Assembly: GCA_016190155.1 (NCBI GenBank)
Contig: JACPRB010000163.1
Location: 1 to 33,495 of the forward strand
DNA length: 33,495 bases
Direction: 5' to 3'
DNA from: Planctomycetota bacterium
Lineage (GTDB): Bacteria > Planctomycetota > MHYJ01 > JACPRB01
The position numbers and the translations under genes are program-made. The notes under the pieces are model-generated. The model made no database searches. It was given only the letters and a program-made list of their open reading frames with translations, and was not told the DNA's origin. Shown here one piece after another: positions 23,524-30,966 of this stretch (positions are counted from its first letter, which is position 1; each line of letters opens with the position of its first letter).

Positions 23524-26500
23524 TTACCCGGGGGTTACGTCCGCGATCTCGAATTCCCCCTCCTCGAATTCCACCCACGCTCCGGCCGCTTCGTTCGGAT
23601 CGATGGCCCGGACGCGCCAATGGTAGCTTGTTCCGGGCTCCAGGGCCGGGCTCCTCACCCAGCCGGCGCTTCCGCTGGAGACCGCCTGGCTCGTCAGAAG
23701 CCGCGTTCCGTTGAACTTCTCATCGATCCGCTTGATCTCCACTTGGAGGAGCACCCTACCGCCGTCAGGGTCGCTGACCATCGCCCGCACGATGATGTCG
23801 CGCTCCGCAGAGCGGCTTCCGTCGACGATGACTTCGCCGCCAGGCCGGCACTGCTGCAAGCCGCTGGGTGCCGACGGACGTTGGTTGACTTCTCCTCCGT
23901 CGTCGTAGATCTCGGCCGTCGCGGAGAATCTTTCGAACGTATCATCGGGGCGGCCACCGACGATCAGCAACTTCCCTTCCTCGATCCGCATCGCGACCGT
24001 GCGGTCGCGCTTCTCGTTCAGGAGAGGTTCTCCGTCCCGCGGTCCGGTCCACCGGCCGCCTTCGTACCGATGCGTCTTGTCGGACGGCCCCCATATATTG
24101 CCACCCGCCTGAAGGACGATGCCTCTGACCGTGTCGATCTCCGTCGCGAGCGCGTTCCTGCCCTCCGGCATGGATCCCGTGGGCATCCACCGACCTCCGG
24201 AGAAGACTTCGCAATCGGCGACACTCACGCCGCCGTCATTGCCGCCCGATCGGAGCACGCCGCCATCCGGCAAGCGAATCAGCGAGAAATACCCTCGGGG
24301 GCCTCGCAGGGGAGGCGCCGATTGCCATCGCCCGCCTTCGGCATCCGGCGTATAGATCTCGCACGTGTTGCGCGCTCCCAGATCCTGCTTGAACCCGCCG
24401 GCGACGAGAACGCGGCCGTCGTCCATGCGGACCGCCCCGAAGGAACGACGGGACTCGTTCATCGCGGCGGCGGGCACGAAGGAATTCGTGACGGGAAGGT
24501 ACAGATCGCTCGTGGGGGTGCCGCCGCGCGGGTCCTCCAGATAACCCGGGGGCACCATGGTCGCCCCTCCTGCGACCAGGACACGACCGTCCTCGAGCAG
24601 GATGCTCTCGTGGCGGACACGCCCCGAACTCATGGGGTTCGTCGTCGGTGTCCAGTCCCCGCCCGGATCCCAGACGAACGCCGTGCTCAGCACGGAACGG
24701 AGGCTCGAAACGTATCCCCCGGTGAGCAGTACCTGGCCGTTCTTCAGGCACGTCAACACCGGGAGCAGCCGCCCCTCCGATGCGGGAAGACTTGCCGCGC
24801 TGCTCCACGTTTCCGTGACAGGGTCGAACACCTCGCAGGCGGACAATGCCTCGTCCTCTTCATTCTGCCCGCACCCCACCAGGACTCGCCCGTCTTCTAG
24901 CCGTGTAAGGCCATGCCATTCGCGGGAGACGGCCATGTGACTGGTGCCCGTCCATCCCACCCCGACGAGCGCCGGCAGGAGGTGTTCCTTCTTCGCATCG
25001 AACCGGACGCGAATCTCGAGCGTCCTCGCCTCGTCGATCGCGATGGAAACGAGATGAGGAGGGTCGGGTTCGACGCCGTTCACCAGGATCGTTTCCGCCG
25101 TTCTTGTTCCCTCAGCGTCGATGACGAGCGGACGGGGCATCCGTAACCAAGCCGAATCGACGAGATCCCGAAACTCGACGTATCCGTCGGGCGCCAAAGT
25201 CACGGAGCCGATTCCGGGTCCGAGTTCCAGCTCGTATTCCGGAGCTTCGGCGGAAGATACCGCCGACCATTCCTCCCATCGTTCCTCGCTTCTTGCGACG
25301 AGCGAAGCGAGGCGGCCATCGTTCAGGCTCAGCCGAATCTCCTCCGCCTGGCCCAGCCGATCCACGATGAATTTCAGGCACTTTTCGGTGAAGCTCGATC
25401 GGATCAGGACCTCACGAACCTCCGCCGGTGTCGCGGGCGTCCAAGGCGAGAGACGAGCGTTCCTCCGCGCCGTTCGCACCTCCACCGGGCCGCCGGCGAG
25501 GATGGCCGATTCGTCTTGTCCTGGCCGGGTCACGTTCAGACGTCTCCTCAGCAATCGCCATTCGCGGGATGAGCGGCTCCGCGGAACGGTCACCCCCTCT
25601 TTCACTGCATCATGCTTGGGCCCCACAGCCCGCATTCGCGCCTCCCGCTTCGTCGGTTCTCCCGTCTTGGCAATCAACCAGCCTACGGCCATGAAAAGCC
25701 CGGCGAGCAGGACCACGGCAGCCACCGGGCCGAGCGCTTGATGGGTTCGGATCCATCGTGCCGCTCTTCTCGCCCATCCGGGCGGTCTTGCCAAGACCTG
25801 CTCCGAGTCGCGATATCGTTTCAAGTCGTCCGCGAACTCGGTTCCGCTTGCGTATCGCAACTCCGGGTCCTTCTCCAGCGCCTTGAGGCAGATCGCTTCC
25901 AGCGCCGCGCTCGCCTTCGGATTCGCCTTTCGCAGAGGAACCGGTTCCTCCAGCAGGACTCGTTTGTAGAGCACGGGAATGGCGTTTTCAACAAACGGCG
26001 GCCTGCCTGTGACGATCTCGTAGAGCACGGCTCCCATCGCGTAAACGTCCGTCCGCGGCGTCATCTCCGCCAAGGACCCTCTTACCTGCTCCGGGGCCAT
26101 GTAGAACGGCGTCCCCACAGGCGTTCTCGCCCTGGTGATCGCCGAGGTCGAATCCACGAAACGCGCCATCCCGAAATCCCCGACCTTCGGTTCCCCCTCC
26201 GATGTCACCAGGATGTTCGCCGGCTTGAGATCCCGATGCACGATTCCCCTCTCATGGGCCGCCCCGACGCCGCGCGCCGCTTTCTCCAGTATCTCCAGGG
26301 CCGTCTTCTGATCCATCGTCTTCGCCTGCAGGAGCCGCGCCAGCGAAAGTCCGTGCACCCGCTCCATCACGATGTAGAGCTCTCCTCGCGCCTCTCCCAC
26401 GTCGAACACCTGGATCACGTTCGGGTGCGACAGACCCGCCGCCAGGCGGGCCTCCCTCAAGAAGCGGTGTCGCATGGCCTCGTTCGTTCCCCACTCCGGC

Positions 26501-26607
26501 CGAAGCAGCTTGATCGCCACGCTCCGATTGAGGCTGGTGTCCCAACCTTCGTACACCGTGCCTTGTGCCCCTTCACCCAGTTTCTTCCTCAGCTCGTAGC
26601 GCTCCAT
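23524..26607 (-). CDS. Transmembrane Ser/Thr kinase with kelch propeller and FN3 ectodomain (paralogue 2)
   Basis: 1027 aa from ATG 26607 ('MERYELRKKLGEGAQG'). The ORF-track start at 27327 is antisense to pyrC and is rejected. The kinase domain has 'VAIKLL', 'HRDLKPANIL', 'VGDFGMARF' and 'MAPEQ'. The membrane helix is 'LGPVAAVVLLAGLFMAVGWL' at ~291-312. It lacks the TPR-like hairpin of paralogue 1. A pre-kelch domain, seven kelch blades ('EDGRVLVGCGQ', 'KNGQVLLTGGY', 'RGIVLQAGGN', 'EEGKLLIVGGR') and an FN3 domain ('SYHWRVRAIDPNE') with an acidic tail follow. Long stretches are near-identical to paralogue 1 in both protein and DNA, so this is a fairly recent tandem duplication. Probably a surface sensor signalling through cytoplasmic Ser/Thr phosphorylation; the ligand is unknown. 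Confidence 0.87.
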   Translation of the reverse strand: MERYELRKKLGEGAQGTVYEGWDTSLNRSVAIKLLRPEWGTNEAMRHRFLREARLAAGLSHPNVIQVFDVGEARGELYIVMERVHGLSLARLLQAKTMDQKTALEILEKAARGVGAAHERGIVHRDLKPANILVTSEGEPKVGDFGMARFVDSTSAITRARTPVGTPFYMAPEQVRGSLAEMTPRTDVYAMGAVLYEIVTGRPPFVENAIPVLYKRVLLEEPVPLRKANPKASAALEAICLKALEKDPELRYASGTEFADDLKRYRDSEQVLARPPGWARRAARWIRTHQALGPVAAVVLLAGLFMAVGWLIAKTGEPTKREARMRAVGPKHDAVKEGVTVPRSRSSREWRLLRRRLNVTRPGQDESAILAGGPVEVRTARRNARLSPWTPATPAEVREVLIRSSFTEKCLKFIVDRLGQAEEIRLSLNDGRLASLVARSEERWEEWSAVSSAEAPEYELELGPGIGSVTLAPDGYVEFRDLVDSAWLRMPRPLVIDAEGTRTAETILVNGVEPDPPHLVSIAIDEARTLEIRVRFDAKKEHLLPALVGVGWTGTSHMAVSREWHGLTRLEDGRVLVGCGQNEEDEALSACEVFDPVTETWSSAASLPASEGRLLPVLTCLKNGQVLLTGGYVSSLRSVLSTAFVWDPGGDWTPTTNPMSSGRVRHESILLEDGRVLVAGGATMVPPGYLEDPRGGTPTSDLYLPVTNSFVPAAAMNESRRSFGAVRMDDGRVLVAGGFKQDLGARNTCEIYTPDAEGGRWQSAPPLRGPRGYFSLIRLPDGGVLRSGGNDGGVSVADCEVFSGGRWMPTGSMPEGRNALATEIDTVRGIVLQAGGNIWGPSDKTHRYEGGRWTGPRDGEPLLNEKRDRTVAMRIEEGKLLIVGGRPDDTFERFSATAEIYDDGGEVNQRPSAPSGLQQCRPGGEVIVDGSRSAERDIIVRAMVSDPDGGRVLLQVEIKRIDEKFNGTRLLTSQAVSSGSAGWVRSPALEPGTSYHWRVRAIDPNEAAGAWVEFEEGEFEIADVTPG

Positions 26608-26615
26608 CTGAGGGA

Positions 26616-26643
26616 AGCATAGCGCACCGGGGCGCAGGAGCAA
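26616..26643 (-). promoter_or_regulatory. Leaderless-type promoter of kelch kinase 2
   Basis: Minus strand TTGCTC (26638-26643), 16-nt spacer, TATGCT (26616-26621), then 8 nt to ATG 26607, with no Shine-Dalgarno sequence. It lies in the 56-nt gap downstream of the pyrC stop. Confidence 0.5.
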
Positions 26644-26663
26644 AGGGGCGCGGTCGCCGCCGG

Positions 26664-27929
26664 CTAACGCTCGTAGACGACGCGCCCACCGACGAGGGTC
26701 ACGACCGCCGCTCCGCGCAACTCCCGCCCCGTGAAGGGACTGGACCGGCCGCGCGATCGGAACCGCGCCGGATCCACCGTCCATCGCAGGTGCGGATCGA
26801 CGATCGTCACGTCCGCGACCGCGCCGTCGGCCAGCGTCCCGCGGTCGATCCCGAGGATCCGCGCCGGCGCCGTCGTCATCGCCTCGATGGTGCGCATGGC
26901 GGACACGCGCCCGGTCGCCACGAGATCCGTGAGCACGACCCCCAGCGTCGTCTCCAGGCCCACGACGCCGTTGGGGCACGCCGCGAGTTCGCGCTCCTTC
27001 TCCTCGACCGTGTGAGGCGCGTGGTCGCTGGCGATGGCGTCGATCGTGCCGTCCGCCAGGGCGGCGACGAGCGCGTCGACGTCCGCCTGCGCCCGCAGCG
27101 GCGGATTGACCTTGAATCGCGATTCGTAGGCGCGCAGGCACTCCTCGGTGCAGGTCAGGTGATGCGGCGCCGCCTCCGCGCTGACGGGGGCCCCGGCGGC
27201 CTTCATGAATCGGAGGATGTCCACGGTCTCGCGCGCGCTGACATGCGCCAGATGCAAGCGGCCGCCCGTGAGGCGCGCCAGCAGCGCATCGCGGGCCGCC
27301 ACGGAAGCCTCCGCGACCGCCGGCCAACCGCGCAGCCCGAGCTCGACGGAGACGCGCCCTTCATTCATGACCGCGTCGCGCGTCAGCATCGTGTCTTCGC
27401 AATGACTGATCACGACTTTGTTCCAGGGGCGCGCGTACTCCAACGCGCGGCGCAGGAGCTCCGAATTGGCGATCGGGTGGCCGTCGTCGGAGAAGGCGAC
27501 CGCGCCGGCCTGAGCCATGGTGCCCAGCTCCGCCAGCTCCTGGCCCGCCAGGCCCTTCGAGACGGCCCCGACGGGGAAGACGTTCGCCAGCCCTGTTTCG
27601 GCGGCGCGCGCGCGGACGTAGGCGACGCCGGCGGCGGAATCGACGGGCTGACCCGCGTTGGCCATCGCGGCGACGGAAGTGAAGCCGCCCGCCACGGCCG
27701 CGGCGGCGCCGCCGGCGATCGTCTCCTTGTCCTCGCGGCCGGGCTCGCGCAGGTGGACGTGCATGTCGATCAGTCCCGGGACCACCCATCGGCCGGAGGC
27801 GTCGATCGTACGGTCGGGTTTCCCGGGACCGCGCGCGATTCGTCCGTCTGCGATCCAGAGGTCGCCCGGTTCGTCTCGACGCGAGGCCGGGTCGAGGATG
27901 CGACCGCCGCGGATCAGGATCGTGCTCAT
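26664..27929 (-). CDS. pyrC: Dihydroorotase (type I)
   Basis: 421 aa from ATG 27929. Zinc-site and substrate motifs: 'DMHVHLREPG', 'AFSDDGHPI', 'ISHCEDT', 'LHLAHVSA', 'APHHLTC', 'NPPLR' and 'ASDHAPHT'. It closes carbamoyl-aspartate to dihydroorotate, third step of pyrimidine synthesis. The usual 'MPNT-P' loop reads 'MANAGQP', a moderate departure. The start overlaps the pyrB stop as ATGA. In many bacteria the two products form a complex, which fits the coupling. The 552-aa ORF-track version reads antisense into pyrB and is rejected. Confidence 0.92.
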   Translation of the reverse strand: MSTILIRGGRILDPASRRDEPGDLWIADGRIARGPGKPDRTIDASGRWVVPGLIDMHVHLREPGREDKETIAGGAAAAVAGGFTSVAAMANAGQPVDSAAGVAYVRARAAETGLANVFPVGAVSKGLAGQELAELGTMAQAGAVAFSDDGHPIANSELLRRALEYARPWNKVVISHCEDTMLTRDAVMNEGRVSVELGLRGWPAVAEASVAARDALLARLTGGRLHLAHVSARETVDILRFMKAAGAPVSAEAAPHHLTCTEECLRAYESRFKVNPPLRAQADVDALVAALADGTIDAIASDHAPHTVEEKERELAACPNGVVGLETTLGVVLTDLVATGRVSAMRTIEAMTTAPARILGIDRGTLADGAVADVTIVDPHLRWTVDPARFRSRGRSSPFTGRELRGAAVVTLVGGRVVYER

Positions 27930-28858
27930 CGCGCTTGATCCAGAAGGAGGAGAACGGCCATTCGTACGAAGACGCCGTTGGCGACTTGTTGGAGGATGAC
28001 GGAGCGGTCCGAATCGGCGGCCTCCGCGGATATCTCCAGGCCGCGGTTCATCGGGCCGGGATGCATGACGATGGCGCCTTTCTTGAGGCGCGCGAAACGC
28101 TCGCGCGTCAGGCCCCAGAAGCGGTGGTATTCCATCGTGGAAGGGAAGAGGCCCGCCTGCTGGCGTTCGAGCTGCAGGCGCAGCATCATGACGACGTCGG
28201 CCTCGGGCAGGACGGCGTCCAGATCGTACGTGATGCGCGCCCCAAGCGCCGCGGCCTCGCGGGGGACGAGCGTCGGAGGGCCGACGAGGGTGACCTCGTT
28301 GCCGAGCTTCGCGTGCGCCCACAGGTTGGACCGCGCGACGCGGCTGTGGGTGATGTCGCCGACGAGGGCGATCTTGAGGCCGCTCGTCCGACCCAGCGCC
28401 TCCTGCATCGTCAGCAGGTCGAGCAGCGCTTGGCTGGGGTGCTCATTGGCGCCGTCGCCGGCGTTGATGACCGCTCCGCGGACCGTGCGGGAGATGAAGT
28501 GAGGGGCGCCCGAGGCGGAGTGCCGCACGACGGCGAAGCGCACGCCCATCGATTCGATCGTGAGGGCGGTGTCCTTGAGGGTTTCCCCCTTGGTGAGGCT
28601 GCTGCCGCTGGGGGAGAGGTCGATGACTTCCAGGCCGAGGGCGCGCGCGGCGATGCCGAAGGAGAGCTTCGTGCGCGTGCTGGCTTCGGAGAAGAAGGCG
28701 AGGAGCCGCCGGCCTTTGAGCGGGGCGCCGAGGTCCTTCTCCTGTTTCAAGGCGCTCGCGACCGACAGGACGGCGAGGATCTCGTCGCGGGAAAGGTCTC
28801 TGATGCCCAGGAGGTGTCGTTGCGTCCACCGGACCTTCGCCAGCAGCGCGGAGAGCAT
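27926..28858 (-). CDS. pyrB: Aspartate carbamoyltransferase, catalytic chain
   Basis: 310 aa, normal length. 'RHLLGIRDLSRDEI' at the N-terminus, the carbamoyl-phosphate loop 'STRTKLSF' (consensus STRTR; Lys for Arg at the last position), 'GDGANEHPSQALLDL', 'GDITHSRVARSN' and 'MHPGPMNRG' are all present. It joins carbamoyl phosphate and aspartate to carbamoyl-aspartate. No pyrI regulatory chain or pyrR is visible. It is first gene of the pyrBC operon under a near-consensus promoter only 12 nt from its ATG, with no Shine-Dalgarno site. Confidence 0.93.
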   Translation of the reverse strand: MLSALLAKVRWTQRHLLGIRDLSRDEILAVLSVASALKQEKDLGAPLKGRRLLAFFSEASTRTKLSFGIAARALGLEVIDLSPSGSSLTKGETLKDTALTIESMGVRFAVVRHSASGAPHFISRTVRGAVINAGDGANEHPSQALLDLLTMQEALGRTSGLKIALVGDITHSRVARSNLWAHAKLGNEVTLVGPPTLVPREAAALGARITYDLDAVLPEADVVMMLRLQLERQQAGLFPSTMEYHRFWGLTRERFARLKKGAIVMHPGPMNRGLEISAEAADSDRSVILQQVANGVFVRMAVLLLLDQAR

Positions 28859-28870
28859 TGAAGTAGCGGG

Positions 28871-28899
28871 AGTATAGCGCGCTCGCTCGGGGAGGTCAA
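28871..28899 (-). promoter_or_regulatory. Sigma70 promoter of pyrBC
   Basis: Minus strand TTGACC (28894-28899), 17-nt spacer, TATACT (28871-28876), the best promoter match in the window. The start codon is 12 nt after the -10, leaving a leader of about 5 nt. The -35 overlaps the stop of the MnmE-like gene. No attenuator or PyrR site fits in this leader. Confidence 0.65.
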
Positions 28900-29933
28900 A
28901 TCGCGCGCCCCCACAACATCCGTTCCTTCCAGTCGGATGGGGCCGCTTCCAGGATCCTCCGCTGGCGCTCGGTGAAAACGACGGGCGCTCCGGGGCGAAT
29001 CCTCTCGGACAGCCCCAATGCGCGAAGCATCGCCCGGCGCAGGCGGTCCAGCCCTTCGCCCTTTAGAGCGCACACCCCCAGCTCGCGACGGCCCGCCGGC
29101 TCCAGATCGATCTTCGTCCGGACCTCCAGGAGCGGGCGGTCGAGCCGCTCGGCGGCTTCCCGCCGCGCGAACTCGCGAAGCATCAATACGAGATCCGCCT
29201 TTCGGCCCTGCGCCCGCGCGCGTTCGATCGACAGCCGCTCCAGAAGCCCCGCGTCCGCAGTCAGCCCCGCGGTGTCGACGAGCACCAGCGGAATCCCTTC
29301 GATCGCGAGCGTCTCCTCGACGGGATCGCGGGTGGAACCGGCCGTGGCCGAAACCAGCGCGCGATCGCGCTCCACTAGGGCATTGAAGAGGGTGGACTTG
29401 CCGACGTTGGGGTCGCCCATGATGGCGACGCGCCGCGGAGTCACGAGCGCGCGTCCGAGCGCAGCAGTGGCCAGAAGGCTGTTCGGCCGCGTCGCGCGGC
29501 GCACCGCCTTCGCGAGCGCCCCGTCGGCTTGATCCGCCAGCATCGCCGCCGCGCGTCGCGTAAGCGCGCCGGGCAGCAGGAGCATCGCCTCCGCCCGTGT
29601 GCGATCGAGACGCCGTGCCGCGACGGCGCGGTCGAGCACGAATGCGCGATCGACCTCGCGTACGCCCAGAGCGGCGATGACGGCCCGCGCGGGTTCGACG
29701 CCGCCGTGACAGGAGATCTCCACCGCGGGCTCGCCCGTCGCGCCGCGCGGCACGGTGCGCGCCAACACCTCGTCGACGATGCGGCCGTAGGCGACGCGAT
29801 CGGGGGCGCCGATGGGGATGAACCGTCGCACGAGCTCGAGCGCGCCGGGTCCGAGAATCTCGACGACGGCGATGCCGCCCATGCCGGGGGCGGTCGCGCG
29901 GACCGCGACCGTCGCGTCAGCGGGAGAGCGCAT
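28896..29933 (-). CDS. MnmE/TrmE-like GTPase lacking the C-terminal catalytic motif
   Basis: 345 aa against about 450 for MnmE. A shortened N-terminal folate-binding-type domain ('[19 protein letters not shown]', 'VEISCHGG') and a helical segment precede a G domain with G1 'GDPNVGKST', 'GSTRDPVEE', G3 'DTAGL' and G4 'TKID'. After '[12 protein letters not shown]' the protein ends at 'WGRAI', so the last helices and the FCIGK-type motif, whose Cys is needed for tRNA wobble-uridine modification, are missing. It may be an MnmE-derived GTPase with another role, or the lineage's variant of MnmE. It overlaps coaX by 17 nt. Confidence 0.75.
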   Translation of the reverse strand: MRSPADATVAVRATAPGMGGIAVVEILGPGALELVRRFIPIGAPDRVAYGRIVDEVLARTVPRGATGEPAVEISCHGGVEPARAVIAALGVREVDRAFVLDRAVAARRLDRTRAEAMLLLPGALTRRAAAMLADQADGALAKAVRRATRPNSLLATAALGRALVTPRRVAIMGDPNVGKSTLFNALVERDRALVSATAGSTRDPVEETLAIEGIPLVLVDTAGLTADAGLLERLSIERARAQGRKADLVLMLREFARREAAERLDRPLLEVRTKIDLEPAGRRELGVCALKGEGLDRLRRAMLRALGLSERIRPGAPVVFTERQRRILEAAPSDWKERMLWGRAI

Positions 29934-30657
29934 ACGATACGGCGATGCCCTCGAGCGTGAGCGCGGGCACGACTTCGTCGAAGAGGTCGCGATAGAGGGG
30001 CGCGTCGCCGCCGGTGCCGATGGCGCGTGCGCGGCCGCCGACTTCGCGGCGGATGGCGGCGAGTCCCGTGCGGATGAGTCCTTCGAGCCCGAAAGAAACC
30101 CCGGCCTGGATGGCGTCCTCGGTCGTGCGGCCTACGGCGCGACGAGTTCGGCGCGGCGTCACCTCCGGCAGGAGCGCCGTGTGCTCGCGCAAGGCGCGGA
30201 CCTGCATCGCCAGTCCGGGAGCGATCATCCCGCCGATGAATTCCCCGCGCGCGTTGACGACGTCGAAGGTCACGGCGGTGCCCAGGTCCACGACCACGCA
30301 CGCGGCCCGCGCACGCGCCCATGCGGCGGCGGCGTTGGCCAGGCGGTCGAGCCCGGCCGCGGCGGGCGGCCGGTACCGGTTTCGGATGGCGGGAGGAAAA
30401 TCGTGGCCGAGCTGCGCCGGCGTGCGCCCCGTCGCCCGGAGGACGGCGTGCGTGAAGCGGGCTTCGACGGCCGGATGGACGGAGGAGTACGCGAAGGCCG
30501 CTTTCGCGAGGCGCGCATCGTGATACAGGGAGGGTGATCCGATCATGGCGTGCGAGAGCGCGGCGGAGGTCTTGAGGCGTGGATGGTCGCCGTGTTGGAG
30601 CTCGAATGTGGCGATGTGCCCGCGCGTGTTTCCGATGTCGACGGCGACGATGCGCAT
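29917..30657 (-). CDS. coaX: Type III pantothenate kinase
   Basis: 246 aa. The ASKHA-fold phosphate motif 'VDIGNTRGH' begins the protein. '[12 protein letters not shown]' and '[14 protein letters not shown]' are the signature segments, and '[11 protein letters not shown]' and 'GTGGDAPLY' follow as in CoaX. It phosphorylates pantothenate, the first step of CoA synthesis. A TAGTCT box ends 7 nt before the ATG, predicting a leaderless mRNA. Its 3' end overlaps the MnmE-like gene, so they are co-transcribed. Confidence 0.9.
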   Translation of the reverse strand: MRIVAVDIGNTRGHIATFELQHGDHPRLKTSAALSHAMIGSPSLYHDARLAKAAFAYSSVHPAVEARFTHAVLRATGRTPAQLGHDFPPAIRNRYRPPAAAGLDRLANAAAAWARARAACVVVDLGTAVTFDVVNARGEFIGGMIAPGLAMQVRALREHTALLPEVTPRRTRRAVGRTTEDAIQAGVSFGLEGLIRTGLAAIRREVGGRARAIGTGGDAPLYRDLFDEVVPALTLEGIAVSYALSR

Positions 30658-30664
30658 CGGTCAC

Positions 30665-30693
30665 AGACTACAATCACGGGGCCCGGTGCGCAA
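30665..30693 (-). promoter_or_regulatory. Leaderless-type promoter of coaX
   Basis: Minus strand TTGCGC (30688-30693), 17-nt spacer, TAGTCT (30665-30670), 7 nt to the ATG at 30657. The dispersed repeat (copy 2) begins 15 nt upstream of the -35. Confidence 0.45.
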
Positions 30694-30708
30694 ACATGGT
30701 CGTCATCG

Positions 30709-30775
30709 CGCGGAGATTTCCCAGATGCCCGAGAAAGACGGTAGGAGATGGGGAGATCCGGAGATCGGGAGATGG
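30709..30775 (+). repeat. Dispersed intergenic repeat, copy 2
   Basis: Same block order as copy 1 (10463-10524): CGCGGAGATTTCCC, an A-rich middle (GAGAAAGACGG), then GGGGAGATCCGGAGATCGGG units. It lies 51 nt upstream of the coaX start codon in the same relative orientation as copy 1 to the NYN gene. Confidence 0.5.
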
Positions 30776-30801
30776 AAAACAACGATCCGAGATGAAGCCG
30801 A

Positions 30802-30836
30802 CCAACCGCGGATTGCGCGGATCCGCGGAATCCGTG
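30802..30836. repeat. GCGGATT-type short repeat
   Basis: CCGCGGATTGCGCGGATCCG followed by CGGAATCCGTGG, i.e. three to four GCGGAT(T/C) units of about 9-10 nt including a CGCGGATCCGCG palindrome. This is a further repeat type confined to the gap between coaX and the GspC-like gene. Confidence 0.4.
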
Positions 30837-30908
30837 GTTGCTTCTCTTGAATCCATCATCGGCCTTAGCTTCGTCGCGGCTCATTGATGGAAGACACGAC
30901 TTTCATCG

Positions 30909-30966
30909 CCCCATCCTCCCCTCTCCACATCCCCCTTCGTCTCCCGGTGGTTCGGGGAATCTCCGG
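30909..30966 (-). repeat. Dispersed intergenic repeat, copy 3 (inverted)
   Basis: On the minus strand it reads GGAGATTCCCCGAACCACCG, then GAAGGGGGATG and GGAGAGGGGAGG, the same order as copies 1 and 2. It abuts the stop codon of the GspC-like gene, so unlike the other copies it sits at a 3' end. Confidence 0.4.

Noticed and set aside
23189-23530. Possible CRISPR array
   Set aside because: Units are 6-12 nt, irregular and without unique spacers; no cas genes.
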